A stretch of 64,000 bases of DNA from Thermohalobaculum sp039805905 (GCA_039805905.1 JBDIVM010000007.1:62001-126000); one strand, 5' to 3'. Numbered from the stretch's first letter, positions 32,682 through 42,297 are shown. The notes: generated from the sequence alone by a model not told the origin. A program made the numbers and translations.

Positions 32682-35195
32682 CTATCTGCGCCCCTTGGCA
32701 CCCCCCTTGGCGCTCCCCTTGGTCTTGCGTTTCTTGTCGATGAGTTCCAGCGCCTGCTCGGCGGTGATTGCCTGCGGATCGGCATCCTTCGGCAGTGTGG
32801 CGTTGACCTTGCCCCATTTCACATATGGCCCGTAGCGCCCGTCCATCAGATTGACGGCGCCGCCCTCGGGGTGCTCGCCGAGCTCGCGGAGCGGCTTCTG
32901 CGCCGTGCCGCGTCCGGCGCCGCTGCGGCGGGCCTTCTGGGCGATCAGCTCGACGGCGCGGTTCATGCCGATGGCCAGCACATCGTCGCCGGCGGTCAGG
33001 TTGGCATAGGTCTTGCCATGCTTCACATATGGCCCGAACCGGCCAATGCCGGCCTCGACCGGCGCGCCGTCCTCGGGGTGCGGACCGATGGTCCGGGGGA
33101 GTTCCAGCAGCATCACCGCCTTCTCGAGGTCGATGTCCATGCCCTTCGGGATCGAGGAGCGTTTCGGCTTGGCGTCCGAGCCCTCGACCTGCTCGCCAAG
33201 CTGCACATAGGGTCCGAAGCGGCCATTGCGCAGCGCGACGGGCTGACCTTCATGCTGGCCGAGCACCCGTCCCTCGCCGTTCGTGCCCTCGCCATCGCCG
33301 CCGAGCGGCCGTGTGTAGCGGCATTCGGGATAGGCCGAGCAGCCGATGAAGGCCCCCCCCGACCGCGCGGTCCGGAGCGCAAGCCGTCCCTTGCCGCAGA
33401 ACGGGCAGGTGCGCGGGTCCGAGCCGTCGCCCCGGTCGGGGAAGAGATGCGGTGCCAGCACGTCGTTGATCTTCTCCAGCACCTCGGAGATGCGCAGTCC
33501 GGCCGTTTCGCCAATCGCAGCCGAAAAATCCTCCCAGAAGCGAAGGAGCACATCCTTCCAGGCCATCCTGCCGCCGGAGACATCGTCGAGTTCCTCCTCG
33601 AGATGGGCGGTGAAGTCGTAGGAGACGTAGCGGCGGAAGTAGTTCTCGAGGAAGGCGATCACCAGCCGGCCCTTGTCCTCGGGATGGAGCCGGCCCTTCT
33701 CCTTGCGGACATAGGCGCGATCCTGGATCGTGCCGATGATCGAGGCATAGGTCGAGGGCCGGCCGATGCCGAGTTCCTCGAGCCGCTTGACCAGCGTCGC
33801 CTCGGTATAGCGGGGCGGGGGCTGGGTGAAGTGCTGCTCGGGCGTGACGGACTGCCGTCCGAGAGGCGCGCCTTGCGCGATCTCGGGCAGGCGCCGGTCC
33901 TCGTCGTCGACAAGGGAATCCGGCCGGTCGTCGCGGCCTTCCTCGTAAACGCGAAGGAAGCCGTCGAAAGCCACCACCTGTCCGGTGGCGCGCAGCCCCA
34001 CCGTGCCGGCGCCGTCGCCGATCTCGACCGTGGTGCGCTGGAAGCGCGCAGCCGACATCTGGCTCGCGATCGCCCGCTGCCAGATCAGCTCGTAGAGCCG
34101 GGCCTGGTCGCGCTCGAGATGAAGCTTGCCGGCATCTGCCTCCATCCGCGTCGGGCGGATGCACTCGTGTGCCTCCTGGGCATTCTTGGCCTTGGTCTTG
34201 TAGACGCGCGGGCTGTCCGGCACATAGGCGGCGCCGTAGCGCGACCGGATCGTGTCGCGAGCGGCGTGAATCGCCTCGGGCGCCATATCGAGACCGTCGG
34301 TGCGCATGTAGGTGATATGGCCGGCCTCGTAGAGCCGCTGGGCCGTGCGCATGGTCTGCTCGGGGCCGAAGCCGAGCTTGCGCGAGGCTTCCTGCTGCAG
34401 GGTCGAGGTCATGAAGGGCGGGTAGGGGTTGCGCGTCGCAGGCTTGGCCTCGACCGAGAACACGGTGAGCGCCGCGGTCGTCACCGCCACGACCGCGGCC
34501 TTCGCGTCCGCCTCGGTCCCGAGGTCGTAGCGGTCGAGCCGTTTCCCGCCGAGTTCGGTCAGCCGGGCCTCGAAGCTGCCGCCCGCGCGCGTGGTCAGGA
34601 CCGCTTTCACGCTCCAGTATTCGCGGCTGCGGAACGCCTCGATCTCCATCTCGCGCTCGACGATGAGGCGCAGCGCGACCGACTGCACGCGGCCCGCCGA
34701 CCGCGCGCCCGGGAGCTTGCGCCAGAGCACCGGCGACAGGGTGAAGCCGACGAGGTAGTCGAGCGCCCGGCGCGCCAGATAGGCGTCGACAAGCTCCATG
34801 TCGATCTGGCGAGGATGCTGCATCGCCTCGGTCACCGCGCTTCGGGTGATGGCGTTGAACACGACGCGGTCGACGCGCGTGCCGGTCTTCACCGCCCGCC
34901 GCTTCTTCAGCGCCTCGAGCAGATGCCACGAGATCGCCTCGCCCTCGCGGTCCGGGTCGGTGGCGAGGATCAGCCGGTCGTCCTCCTTCAGGGCCTCGGC
35001 AATGGCCTTGACGTGGCGCTGGGCCTTCGGATCGACCTCCCAGGTCATCTCGAAGCCGTGCTCGGGGTCGACCGAGCCGTCCTTCGCCGGCAGGTCGCGG
35101 ACATGGCCGTAGGAGGCGAGCACCGTGTAGTCCTCTCCCAGATAGCCATGGATGGTCTTGGCCTTGGCTGGGGATTCGACGACGACAACGGCCAT
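32682..35195 (-). CDS. topA: DNA topoisomerase I
   Basis: 837 residues. The N-terminal Toprim domain (VVVESPAKAKTI, ATDPDREGEAISWH) is followed by the type IA core with the catalytic tyrosine in AGHITYMRTDG. A C4 zinc finger (CPFCGKGRLALRT...CSAYPEC) follows. Three C-terminal repeats of the GRFGPYVQLG, GRFGPYVKHG and GRYGPYVKWG type and a Lys/Gly tail end the protein. It relaxes negative supercoils. The start MAVVVVESPAK has a GGAGAAG site. In the usual order after dprA. Confidence 0.95.
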   Translation of the reverse strand: MAVVVVESPAKAKTIHGYLGEDYTVLASYGHVRDLPAKDGSVDPEHGFEMTWEVDPKAQRHVKAIAEALKEDDRLILATDPDREGEAISWHLLEALKKRRAVKTGTRVDRVVFNAITRSAVTEAMQHPRQIDMELVDAYLARRALDYLVGFTLSPVLWRKLPGARSAGRVQSVALRLIVEREMEIEAFRSREYWSVKAVLTTRAGGSFEARLTELGGKRLDRYDLGTEADAKAAVVAVTTAALTVFSVEAKPATRNPYPPFMTSTLQQEASRKLGFGPEQTMRTAQRLYEAGHITYMRTDGLDMAPEAIHAARDTIRSRYGAAYVPDSPRVYKTKAKNAQEAHECIRPTRMEADAGKLHLERDQARLYELIWQRAIASQMSAARFQRTTVEIGDGAGTVGLRATGQVVAFDGFLRVYEEGRDDRPDSLVDDEDRRLPEIAQGAPLGRQSVTPEQHFTQPPPRYTEATLVKRLEELGIGRPSTYASIIGTIQDRAYVRKEKGRLHPEDKGRLVIAFLENYFRRYVSYDFTAHLEEELDDVSGGRMAWKDVLLRFWEDFSAAIGETAGLRISEVLEKINDVLAPHLFPDRGDGSDPRTCPFCGKGRLALRTARSGGAFIGCSAYPECRYTRPLGGDGEGTNGEGRVLGQHEGQPVALRNGRFGPYVQLGEQVEGSDAKPKRSSIPKGMDIDLEKAVMLLELPRTIGPHPEDGAPVEAGIGRFGPYVKHGKTYANLTAGDDVLAIGMNRAVELIAQKARRSGAGRGTAQKPLRELGEHPEGGAVNLMDGRYGPYVKWGKVNATLPKDADPQAITAEQALELIDKKRKTKGSAKGGAKGRR

Positions 35196-35321
35196 TTGCT
35201 TCTCCTCGCCGCGCACCGGACCGGCGCGCGGCGAGAACATGGGTTACCGGGCGGGGGCTGTCAACATCGGGCGCGGGATTCGGCGAGACGCGTCAGGTCG
35301 CCAGTTCGGTGACGCCCGCCT

Positions 35322-36515
35322 TCAGCCGTCGGCCGGGACGCCCGACACCAGACTGCCACGGTGAATCTCGATCCGGCCGGCGAGGTCGAGCTCGAGAATC
35401 GCGAGCGAGAACTCGGCCGGACTCGCGCCGCACTGGCGGGCAAGCTCGTCCATCTCGACGGGATGCGGGCCGATCAGGCGCAGGATCTGCTCGGCGAGCG
35501 CCGCGCCGTGATCCGGATCGACCTCGAACTCGTCGAAGCGGTCGTCCTCGGCGTCGTCTGCGAAGGCCGGGTCGTCGAACAGGAACTCGCGCCCCGGTTC
35601 GGCCAGTCCGAGGCTGCGTGGCGCGTTCAGCGCCTCGATCACGTCCTGGGCATTCCGGATCAGCGCGGCGCCGTCGCGGATGAGCTGGTTGCAACCGCCG
35701 GCGCGCGGATCCTCGGGAGCGCCCGGGCAGGCCATCGCCTCGCGCCCCTGCTCGAGCGCGCAGCGCGCCGTGATCAGGCTGCCAGAGCGCGCCGCCGCCT
35801 CGATCAGCACCACGCCACGGGCAAGCCCCGAGACGAGCCGGTTGCGGCGCGGGAAGTGCCGCGCGGTCGGCTCGGTGCCGGGTGCACACTCCGTCACCAT
35901 CGCGCCCTGTGCGGCGATCCGGGCCGCGAGATCGGCGTTTTCCGGAGGGTAGATGACATCGATCCCCCCGGCCATGACCGCCAGCGTCCCGGTTTCCAGC
36001 GCCGCCTCGTGCGCGGCCGCGTCGATGCCCCGGGCGAGGCCCGACACGATCACATGTCCGGCCTCGCCAAGGCCGCGGGCGAGGTTGCGGGCGGTGCGGA
36101 GCCCGAGTGCCGAGGCGTTCCGCGCACCGACGATGGCGACCGCCGGGCGGCCGAAGATCGCCGGATCACCCTTCAGCCAGAGCACGGGCGGCGGGTAGTC
36201 GATCTCCGCGAGGAGGGCGGGGTAGTCCGGCTCGCCGAGTGCGAGCAGGCGGGCGCCGGCCGCCTCTCCGGCCGCGATCTCTGCCTCGGCATCGGCCTGC
36301 GGGCAGGCTTCGTAGGCCGGCCGGCCCCCGGCGGCGGCGAGCGCAGGCAGGGCGTCGAGCGCGCGCCGGGCATCGCCGAACCGGGTGATGAGATGGGCAA
36401 AGGTGCGCGGCCCTACATTGCCGCTGCGTGCGAGGCGCAGCCGGGCCACACGCTCCGCCTCGGACGGCATGGCAGGCGCCCGCACGGGCAGGAAGCTTGG
36501 CTCGGCTACGGACAT
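35322..36515 (-). CDS. dprA: DNA-processing protein DprA
   Basis: 397 residues. An N-terminal SAM-like helical region (RLARSGNVGPRTFAHLI) precedes the Rossmann-like core (AIVGARNASALGLRTARNLARGL, VSGLARGIDAAAHEAAL, VMAGGIDVIYPPEN). A C-terminal winged-helix region follows (about 335-397: LIGPHPVEMDELARQCGASPAEF). DprA loads RecA on incoming single-stranded DNA during transformation. Strong GGAGGG site. It lies between plsY and topA, 55 bp downstream of plsY and 126 bp upstream of topA. Confidence 0.93.
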   Translation of the reverse strand: MSVAEPSFLPVRAPAMPSEAERVARLRLARSGNVGPRTFAHLITRFGDARRALDALPALAAAGGRPAYEACPQADAEAEIAAGEAAGARLLALGEPDYPALLAEIDYPPPVLWLKGDPAIFGRPAVAIVGARNASALGLRTARNLARGLGEAGHVIVSGLARGIDAAAHEAALETGTLAVMAGGIDVIYPPENADLAARIAAQGAMVTECAPGTEPTARHFPRRNRLVSGLARGVVLIEAAARSGSLITARCALEQGREAMACPGAPEDPRAGGCNQLIRDGAALIRNAQDVIEALNAPRSLGLAEPGREFLFDDPAFADDAEDDRFDEFEVDPDHGAALAEQILRLIGPHPVEMDELARQCGASPAEFSLAILELDLAGRIEIHRGSLVSGVPADG

Positions 36516-36570
36516 TGCCTTTCCCTCCGGTCGCTCGCGACAGGAGAGGCCGGTCGTGGTTAATCCGCGG

Positions 36571-37218
36571 TTAATGCCCGTCTTTCTCCTTGCCCTCCCC
36601 CTTGCCCTGGCCGATCCGGGGCTCCTCGCCCCGGAGCAGGCGGCCGATGTTGGCGTGGTGGCGGATCCAGACGAGTGCGCCCAGCACGATCGCCAGCAGC
36701 ACCGCTTCCCAGCGGCCGAACAGCATCAGCCAGAGCGGTCCGGAGGCGGCCGCGACCAGCCCGCCGGCGGAGGAGATGCGCGTCAGGTAGGCCACGGCAA
36801 GCCAGGTCAGCCCGGTCGCGGCAAAGCTGAGGGGATGGATCGCCAGCATGACCCCGAACCAGGTGGCCACACCCTTGCCGCCCCGGAACCCGAGCCAGAC
36901 CGGGAAGCAGTGGCCGAGATAGGCGCCGAGTCCGGCGATCTGGCCGGCGAGATCGCCCCAGAGGCCAAGGAAGATCCAGACCGGCACAGCTCCCTTCAGC
37001 GCATCGAACACGAGCGTCAACGCTGCTGCCAGCCTGTTGCCAGTCCTGAGCACGTTGGTCGCGCCGATATTGCCCGAGCCGATCTTGCGCAGGTCGCCGA
37101 GCCGGAACAGCCGCGCGACGAGCACCCCGTAGGGGACTGAACCGGCGAGATAGCCGCAGGCAAGGGCGAAGGCCAGCCAGGGCAGCGCGCGTTCTATTCC
37201 CATGATGTGGTGGAACAT
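36571..37218 (-). CDS. plsY: Glycerol-3-phosphate acyltransferase PlsY
   Basis: 215 residues with about five membrane helices. Conserved PlsY motifs: GSGNIGATNVLRTGN, KGAVPVWI and GGKGVATWFGV. It transfers the acyl group of acyl-phosphate to glycerol-3-phosphate, giving lysophosphatidate for phospholipid synthesis. A second start at 37203 (MGIERALPW) is possible. It begins 22 bp after the pyrC-like gene, so the pyr genes and plsY are probably co-transcribed. Confidence 0.93.
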   Translation of the reverse strand: MFHHIMGIERALPWLAFALACGYLAGSVPYGVLVARLFRLGDLRKIGSGNIGATNVLRTGNRLAAALTLVFDALKGAVPVWIFLGLWGDLAGQIAGLGAYLGHCFPVWLGFRGGKGVATWFGVMLAIHPLSFAATGLTWLAVAYLTRISSAGGLVAAASGPLWLMLFGRWEAVLLAIVLGALVWIRHHANIGRLLRGEEPRIGQGKGEGKEKDGH

Positions 37219-37240
37219 GCCGCCTCACTCCGCGCAGCCG

Positions 37241-38524
37241 CTATTCCCCGAAAACCCGCTTTCCCCCGACCCAGGTTCCGTGCACCCGCCCCTGCATCCG
37301 CTGCCGGTCGAAGGGCGTGTTCTTCGACTTCGACCGCAGCGTCTCGCGGTCGAGCAGGAAGGGCGCGTCCGGGTCGAACAGAACGAGGTCGGCGGGCGCA
37401 CCGGGCGCCAGCCGCCCGCCCGGCAGGCCGAGGAGCCTCGCCGGGTTCAGTGCTGCACATTCGAACAGGCGCGGCAGTGTCAGCTGCCCGGCATGGACCA
37501 GCCTGAGGCATGCGGGCAAGAAGGTCTCGAGCCCGACGGCGCCGGTCGCCGCCTCCTCGAAGGGCAGGCGCTTGGCTTCCTCGTCCCAGGGCAGGTGCGA
37601 GGAGACGATGACATCGACCAGGCCGCCGGCCAGGGCGGCGACGATGGCCTCGCGGTCGGACTCGGGCCTGAGCGGCGGGTCGAACTTGAAGAAGGTGCGG
37701 TAGTCGGCGACGTCGAACTCGTTCAGTGTCAGGTGGTGGATCGAGACCCCGGCGGTGACCTTGCCCCCGGCCTCGCGGGCGCGGGCCAGCGGCGCCAGCG
37801 CCTCTGCCGTCGACAGCATGTCGGCGTGGTAGCGCACGCCGGTGTTCCCGGCCAGCGCCAGGTCGCGCTCGAGCATGATCCGCTCGGCGACGGCGGGGAC
37901 CGAGGGCAGGCCGAGCCGCGAGGCGAACTCTCCCGCGGTGGCGCAGGTGCCGCGCGCCAGCGTCGGCTCCTGCGGATGGTGCACGATCAGCGCCCCGAGC
38001 GCATGGGCATAGGCCATGCAGGCGCGCATCAGCCGAGCGTCGGCCAGCGTCTGGTCGGCATCGGTCAGCGCCACGGCGCCGGCGTCGAGCAGGAAGGACT
38101 GCTCGGTCATCTCGCCACCCCTGAGCCCCCTGGTCAGGGCGCCCATCGCGTGGACGCGCACCGGCGAGACCTCGCGGGCGCGGGCCAGCGCGAACTGCAC
38201 CAGCGCCGGGTCGTCGAGCGGGGGGTCGGTCGCCGGCTGGGCGACGATGGTGGTGACGCCGCCCGCCGCCGCCGCGCTGCCGGCGGTGCGGAAGCTCTCG
38301 CGGTGGCGCGCGCCGGGCTCGCCGACGAAGACCCGCATGTCGACGATGCCGGGGGCGAGCGGCAGACCCCGGCAGTCCACCCGCTCGCCGCCGCCCGGTG
38401 TGGGTGAGGCGCCGCGCACCACCTCCTCTATCAGCCCGTCACGGACCTTGAGCGCACCGGGGCCGTCATAGCCGGTCGCGGGGTCGATCAGGCGGGCATT
38501 GGTGAGGAACAAAGGCGCCGGCAT
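37241..38524 (-). CDS. pyrC: Dihydroorotase-like protein lacking metal ligands (PyrC' type)
   Basis: 427 residues with the dihydroorotase/amidohydrolase layout. The expected DxHxH metal motif reads D62-M-R-V-F-V-G-E-P-G, so both histidines are replaced (Arg64, Phe66). The conserved late motif TDHAPH reads SSHLPWD with Asp changed to Ser309. In alphaproteobacteria and pseudomonads such homologues sit next to pyrB and are thought to be non-catalytic partners that hold aspartate transcarbamoylase together, with an active dihydroorotase encoded elsewhere. The start overlaps pyrB's stop (ATGA), which supports a complex of the two products. Not expected to hydrolyse dihydroorotate itself. Confidence 0.88.
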   Translation of the reverse strand: MPAPLFLTNARLIDPATGYDGPGALKVRDGLIEEVVRGASPTPGGGERVDCRGLPLAPGIVDMRVFVGEPGARHRESFRTAGSAAAAGGVTTIVAQPATDPPLDDPALVQFALARAREVSPVRVHAMGALTRGLRGGEMTEQSFLLDAGAVALTDADQTLADARLMRACMAYAHALGALIVHHPQEPTLARGTCATAGEFASRLGLPSVPAVAERIMLERDLALAGNTGVRYHADMLSTAEALAPLARAREAGGKVTAGVSIHHLTLNEFDVADYRTFFKFDPPLRPESDREAIVAALAGGLVDVIVSSHLPWDEEAKRLPFEEAATGAVGLETFLPACLRLVHAGQLTLPRLFECAALNPARLLGLPGGRLAPGAPADLVLFDPDAPFLLDRETLRSKSKNTPFDRQRMQGRVHGTWVGGKRVFGE

Positions 38525-39462
38525 CAGTGGTTGCCCCGGTCGTTCTGCGCCAGCAGGTCCAGCACCGCCATGCGCACCGCGACGCCCATCTCGACCTGCT
38601 CCTGGATCACCGAGCGGTTGATGTCATCGGCGACCTCGGCGTCGATCTCGACGCCACGGTTCATCGGCCCCGGATGCATCACGATGGCGTCCGGCCGGGC
38701 GATGGCGAGTTTCTCGGCGGTCAGGCCCCAGCGGTGGAAGTATTCGCGGGTCGATGGCACCGCCGCGCCCGACAGACGCTCGTTCTGGATCCGCAGCATC
38801 ATCACCACGTCGCACTCCCTGAGCCCGTCATCGAGATCGGTGAAGACCTCGACGCCGAAGCGCTCGATGCCGGCGGGCAGCAGGGTGGGGGGCGCGATCA
38901 CGCGGACCCGGTTCTCCATCCTGTTGAGGCAGAGGATGTTCGACCGGGCGACGCGCGAATTGGCGATGTCGCCGCAGATGGCGACGGTCAGCCGCTGCAG
39001 CCTTCCCTTGCGGCGGCGGATGGTCAGTGCGTCGAGCAGGGCCTGGGTCGGGTGCTCGTGCCGGCCGTCGCCGGCATTCAGGACGGCGCAATTGACCTTC
39101 TCGGACAGCAGCGCCACGGCGCCCGAGGCGTGGTGGCGCACGACCAGGAGGTCGGGGTGCATGGCGTTCAGGGTCAGCGCGGTGTCGATCAGCGTCTCGC
39201 CCTTGCGGATCGAGGAGGTCTGCACCGACATGCTCATCACGTCCGCCCCGAGCCGCTTGCCGGCCAGCTCGAAGCTCGCCTGGGTGCGGGTCGAGGCCTC
39301 GAAGAACAGGTTGACCTGGGTGCGGCCGTTGAGTTTCTCGACCCGCTTGTGCGGCTGGCGATTCAGCTCGACATAAGTGTCCGAGAGATCGAGGATTTCG
39401 GTGATGTCCTGGGCCGAGAGCTGTTCGATGCCGAGAAGGTGGCGATGGGCGAACATGGGCAT
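38524..39462 (-). CDS. pyrB: Aspartate carbamoyltransferase catalytic chain
   Basis: 312 residues. Carbamoyl-phosphate-binding motif FFEASTRTQASFE near 53-65, a Lys loop (SSIRKGETL, about 82-90) and GDGRHEHPTQALLD near 131-144. It makes N-carbamoyl-aspartate in the second step of pyrimidine synthesis. No regulatory pyrI is seen; in this lineage the enzyme associates with the PyrC-like protein instead. First gene of the block running to rnr, with a promoter candidate 36-64 bp upstream. Confidence 0.94.
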   Translation of the reverse strand: MPMFAHRHLLGIEQLSAQDITEILDLSDTYVELNRQPHKRVEKLNGRTQVNLFFEASTRTQASFELAGKRLGADVMSMSVQTSSIRKGETLIDTALTLNAMHPDLLVVRHHASGAVALLSEKVNCAVLNAGDGRHEHPTQALLDALTIRRRKGRLQRLTVAICGDIANSRVARSNILCLNRMENRVRVIAPPTLLPAGIERFGVEVFTDLDDGLRECDVVMMLRIQNERLSGAAVPSTREYFHRWGLTAEKLAIARPDAIVMHPGPMNRGVEIDAEVADDINRSVIQEQVEMGVAVRMAVLDLLAQNDRGNH

Positions 39463-39497
39463 CCCCGGACGGCATGGCCGCCGATGCGACCCTGCGC

Positions 39498-39526
39498 CTT
39501 ATAGGAGCGAACCGCAGGGCGGGCAA
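39498..39526 (-). promoter_or_regulatory. Sigma70-like promoter candidate for pyrB
   Basis: On the minus strand: TTGCCC (39521-39526), a 17-bp spacer and TATAAG (39498-39503). The -10 box matches consensus at five of six positions and the -35 at four. The predicted start of transcription is about 25-30 bp before the pyrB ATG. Confidence 0.5.
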
Positions 39527-39559
39527 GCGGGTGTCCGGCGACCGTCCGGCTGCCCGCCC
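39517..39559. repeat. 9-bp inverted repeat overlapping the pyrB -35 region
   Basis: GGGCGGGCA (39517-39525) and TGCCCGCCC (39551-39559), 25-bp spacer. One arm overlaps the candidate -35 box, so it could be an operator. Confidence 0.45.
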
Positions 39560-39624
39560 GGCCCTTGGCGCGGGCGCTGTCAGGCCCTAGGCTCGGCGCG
39601 AGTGCCAGCTCGAGGGACCCGCCG

Positions 39625-40251
39625 ATGCAACTGCCCCAGCCCGTCCGCCTCTACGACCAGCCGCGCGCGCCGAACCCGCGCCGGGTCAACATCTTCCTGG
39701 CCGAGAAGGGGCTGGAGATCCCGCGGGTCGAGGTCAACCTGATCGCGGGCGAGCACAAGCAGGCCGGCTATCTCGGCAAGGCGGGCGTGCCGCAGGTGCC
39801 GGCGCTAGAGCTCGACGACGGCACCGTGCTGACCGAATCGGTGGCAATCTGCCGCTATCTCGAGGCGCTGAAGCCCGAGCCGAACCTGCTCGGCCGCGAG
39901 CCGATGGAGCAGGTCCGGGTCGAGATGTGGCAGCGGCTGGTGGAATTCCGTCTGTTCGCCACGGTCGCCGCCTGCTTCCGACATACCAATCCGCATCTCG
40001 CCGCGCTTGAGGACCAGTGCGCCGACTGGGGCGAGGTCAACCGGGGCCGGCTGCACGGGCGGCTCGGCGAGCTCGACCGGCGGCTCGCCGGGCGGGACTG
40101 GATCGCCGCCGACCGGCCGACGATCGCCGACATCACCGCGCTGGTGGCGGTCGATTTCCTCCGCGTCATCAAGTACCCGGTGGCCGAGGAATTCGTCAGC
40201 CTCCGCGCCTGGCATGCCCGGATGCAGGCCCGGCCCTCGGCAAAGGCGTGA
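39625..40251 (+). CDS. Glutathione S-transferase family protein
   Basis: 208 residues. N-terminal thioredoxin fold with VRLYDQPRAPNPRRVNIFLAEKGL, VPQVPALELDDGTVLTESVAICRYLE (cis-Pro and the ES glutathione-binding pair) and a C-terminal helical domain with IAADRPTIADITALVAVDF (N-capping box). Substrate unknown. ATG 39625 with a GAGGGA site; upstream in-frame codons are not conserved. Followed 8 bp later by the M3 peptidase gene. Confidence 0.87.
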   Translation: MQLPQPVRLYDQPRAPNPRRVNIFLAEKGLEIPRVEVNLIAGEHKQAGYLGKAGVPQVPALELDDGTVLTESVAICRYLEALKPEPNLLGREPMEQVRVEMWQRLVEFRLFATVAACFRHTNPHLAALEDQCADWGEVNRGRLHGRLGELDRRLAGRDWIAADRPTIADITALVAVDFLRVIKYPVAEEFVSLRAWHARMQARPSAKA

Positions 40252-40259
40252 GGCAGCCG

Positions 40260-42290
40260 ATGCCCAACCCGCTGCTCCGCCCCTGGGACACGGCTTTCGG
40301 CCTGCCTCCCTTCCCCGCGATCGGCGCGGATCACTTCGCGCCGGCCTTCGCCGCGGCGATGGCCGAAAATCGGGACGAGATCGCGGCGATCGCCGCGGAT
40401 CCGGCGCCGCCGGATTTCGCCAACACCATCGAGGCGCTGGAGCGCACGGGCCGGACGCTCGACCGGATCTCGCGCGTGTTCTCGCATCTCTGCGCGGCCT
40501 GCACCGACGACGCGCTGCAGGGGGTCGAGCGCGAGATGGCGCCGAAGCTTGCGGCGCACCGCAACGCGATCCGGACGGATCAGGGACTGTTCGCGCGGAT
40601 CGATGCCGTCGCCGCCACGGGTGGCGCCGGGCTCACGCCCGAGCAGCGGCGGGTCCTCGACAGGTATCACCGCATGTTTGTCAAGGCGGGTGCGCGCCTC
40701 ACGGGTGCCGGGCGCGCCCGTATGGCGGCGATCGAGCAGCGCCTGGCCGCCCTCGGCACCGCGTTCGCCCAGAACGTGCTCGCGGACGAGACGGACTGGG
40801 TCATGTTCCTCGGTGCGGACGAGCTTGCCGGGCTGCCCGACTTCCTGGTCGCGGCCGCCGCCCGCGAGGCGGCCGACCGCGGCCGCCCGGGGGCGTACGC
40901 CATCACGCTCGGCCGGTCGTCGGTCGAGCCCTTCCTTGCCTTCTCTGCCCGGCGCGACCTGCGCGAGGCGGTCTGGCGGGCCTGGGCCTCGCGGGGCGAG
41001 GCGACCAACTGGCCGGTGATCGACGAGACGCTACGGCTCCGGGCCGAGCGGGCGCGGCTCGTCGGCTTCAGGAGCTATGCGGCGATGCGGCTCGACGACC
41101 AGATGGCGAAGACGCCGGAGGCGGTGAAGAACCTGCTGCTTGCGGTCTGGGCGCCGGCCCGCCGGCGCGCCGGCGAGGAGGCCGCGGCGCTGGCCGCGCT
41201 GGCGGCGGAGGAGGGGGCGAACATCCGGATTGCCCCCTGGGACTGGCGGTACTATGCCGAGAAGCTCAGGAAGCGAGTCCATGATCTCGACGAGGCCGAG
41301 ACCAAGCCCTTCCTCGCACTGGATTCGGTGATCGCGGCGGCCTTCGACGTGGCCGGGCGGCTCTTCGGCCTGCGGTTCCGCGGGATCGAGGGGCTCGCGC
41401 TGCCTCATCCTGAGGCCCGCGCCTGGGAGGTGACCGGGCGCGACGGCCGGCATCTGGGCTTGTTCGTGGGTGACTATTTCGCCCGCCCGGGCAAGCGATC
41501 GGGGGCCTGGATGAGCGCGCTCCGCGGCCAGCAGAAGCTCTGGGAACCGGCGCGGCCGATCGTGCTCAACACCCTCACCGTTGCGCCCGGCGGAGCGGGC
41601 CAGCCGGCGCTCCTGACCTGGGACGACGCGCGGACGGTCTTTCACGAGTTCGGCCATGCGCTGCACGGGCTGATGTCCGATGTCACCTATCCCTCGCTCT
41701 GGGGCACCTCGGTCGCGCGCGACTTCGTCGAGCTGCCGAGCCAGCTCTACGAGCACTGGCTGATGGTGCCCGAGGTGCTCGCCAGACATGCGCGCCACTA
41801 CCGGACGGGAGCGCCGATGCCGGAGGCCATGATCCGCCGCCTCAGGGCGGCCGAGACCTTCAACCAGGGCTTCGCGATGACCGAGTTCCTTGCCTCGGCG
41901 CTGGTCGATCTGGAGCTGCATGTGCAGGAGGACGCGGCGGATATCGGCGCCCGGGCGGTTCAGGGTCGGGTCCTCGCCGAGATCAACATGCCTGCGGAGA
42001 TCGCCATGCGTCACGCGAGCCCGCATTTCCAGCACGTCTTCTCCGGCGACGGCTATGCGGCCGGCTATTACAGCTATCTCTGGTCCGAGACGATGGATGC
42101 CGATGCCTTCCGGGCTTTCGAGGAGGCGGGCGATCCGTTCGACCCGGCCACCGCCGCAAGGCTGGGACAATTCGTCTATTCGGCGGGTGGGCGGCAGGAC
42201 GAGGCCGAAGCCTACATCGCCTTCCGGGGCCGCATGCCTGGGGTCGAGGCGGTGCTCGCGAAACGGGGGCTTGCGGCGCCGGAGAGCTGA
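40260..42290 (+). CDS. M3-family zinc metallopeptidase (oligopeptidase A / dipeptidyl carboxypeptidase type)
   Basis: 676 residues. Zinc motif HEFGH at 462-466 with the third ligand Glu in DFVELPSQ (about 491). Also FNQGFAMTEFLAS and a substrate loop SGDGYAAGYYSYLW. Cytoplasmic, no signal peptide. It degrades short peptides left by larger proteases. The ATG at 40260 follows a GTGAGG site and fits the start of homologues (NPLLRPWDTAFGLPPF). Eight bp separate it from the GST gene, so the two are likely co-transcribed. Confidence 0.92.
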   Translation: MPNPLLRPWDTAFGLPPFPAIGADHFAPAFAAAMAENRDEIAAIAADPAPPDFANTIEALERTGRTLDRISRVFSHLCAACTDDALQGVEREMAPKLAAHRNAIRTDQGLFARIDAVAATGGAGLTPEQRRVLDRYHRMFVKAGARLTGAGRARMAAIEQRLAALGTAFAQNVLADETDWVMFLGADELAGLPDFLVAAAAREAADRGRPGAYAITLGRSSVEPFLAFSARRDLREAVWRAWASRGEATNWPVIDETLRLRAERARLVGFRSYAAMRLDDQMAKTPEAVKNLLLAVWAPARRRAGEEAAALAALAAEEGANIRIAPWDWRYYAEKLRKRVHDLDEAETKPFLALDSVIAAAFDVAGRLFGLRFRGIEGLALPHPEARAWEVTGRDGRHLGLFVGDYFARPGKRSGAWMSALRGQQKLWEPARPIVLNTLTVAPGGAGQPALLTWDDARTVFHEFGHALHGLMSDVTYPSLWGTSVARDFVELPSQLYEHWLMVPEVLARHARHYRTGAPMPEAMIRRLRAAETFNQGFAMTEFLASALVDLELHVQEDAADIGARAVQGRVLAEINMPAEIAMRHASPHFQHVFSGDGYAAGYYSYLWSETMDADAFRAFEEAGDPFDPATAARLGQFVYSAGGRQDEAEAYIAFRGRMPGVEAVLAKRGLAAPES

Positions 42291-42297
42291 TTCCCGA

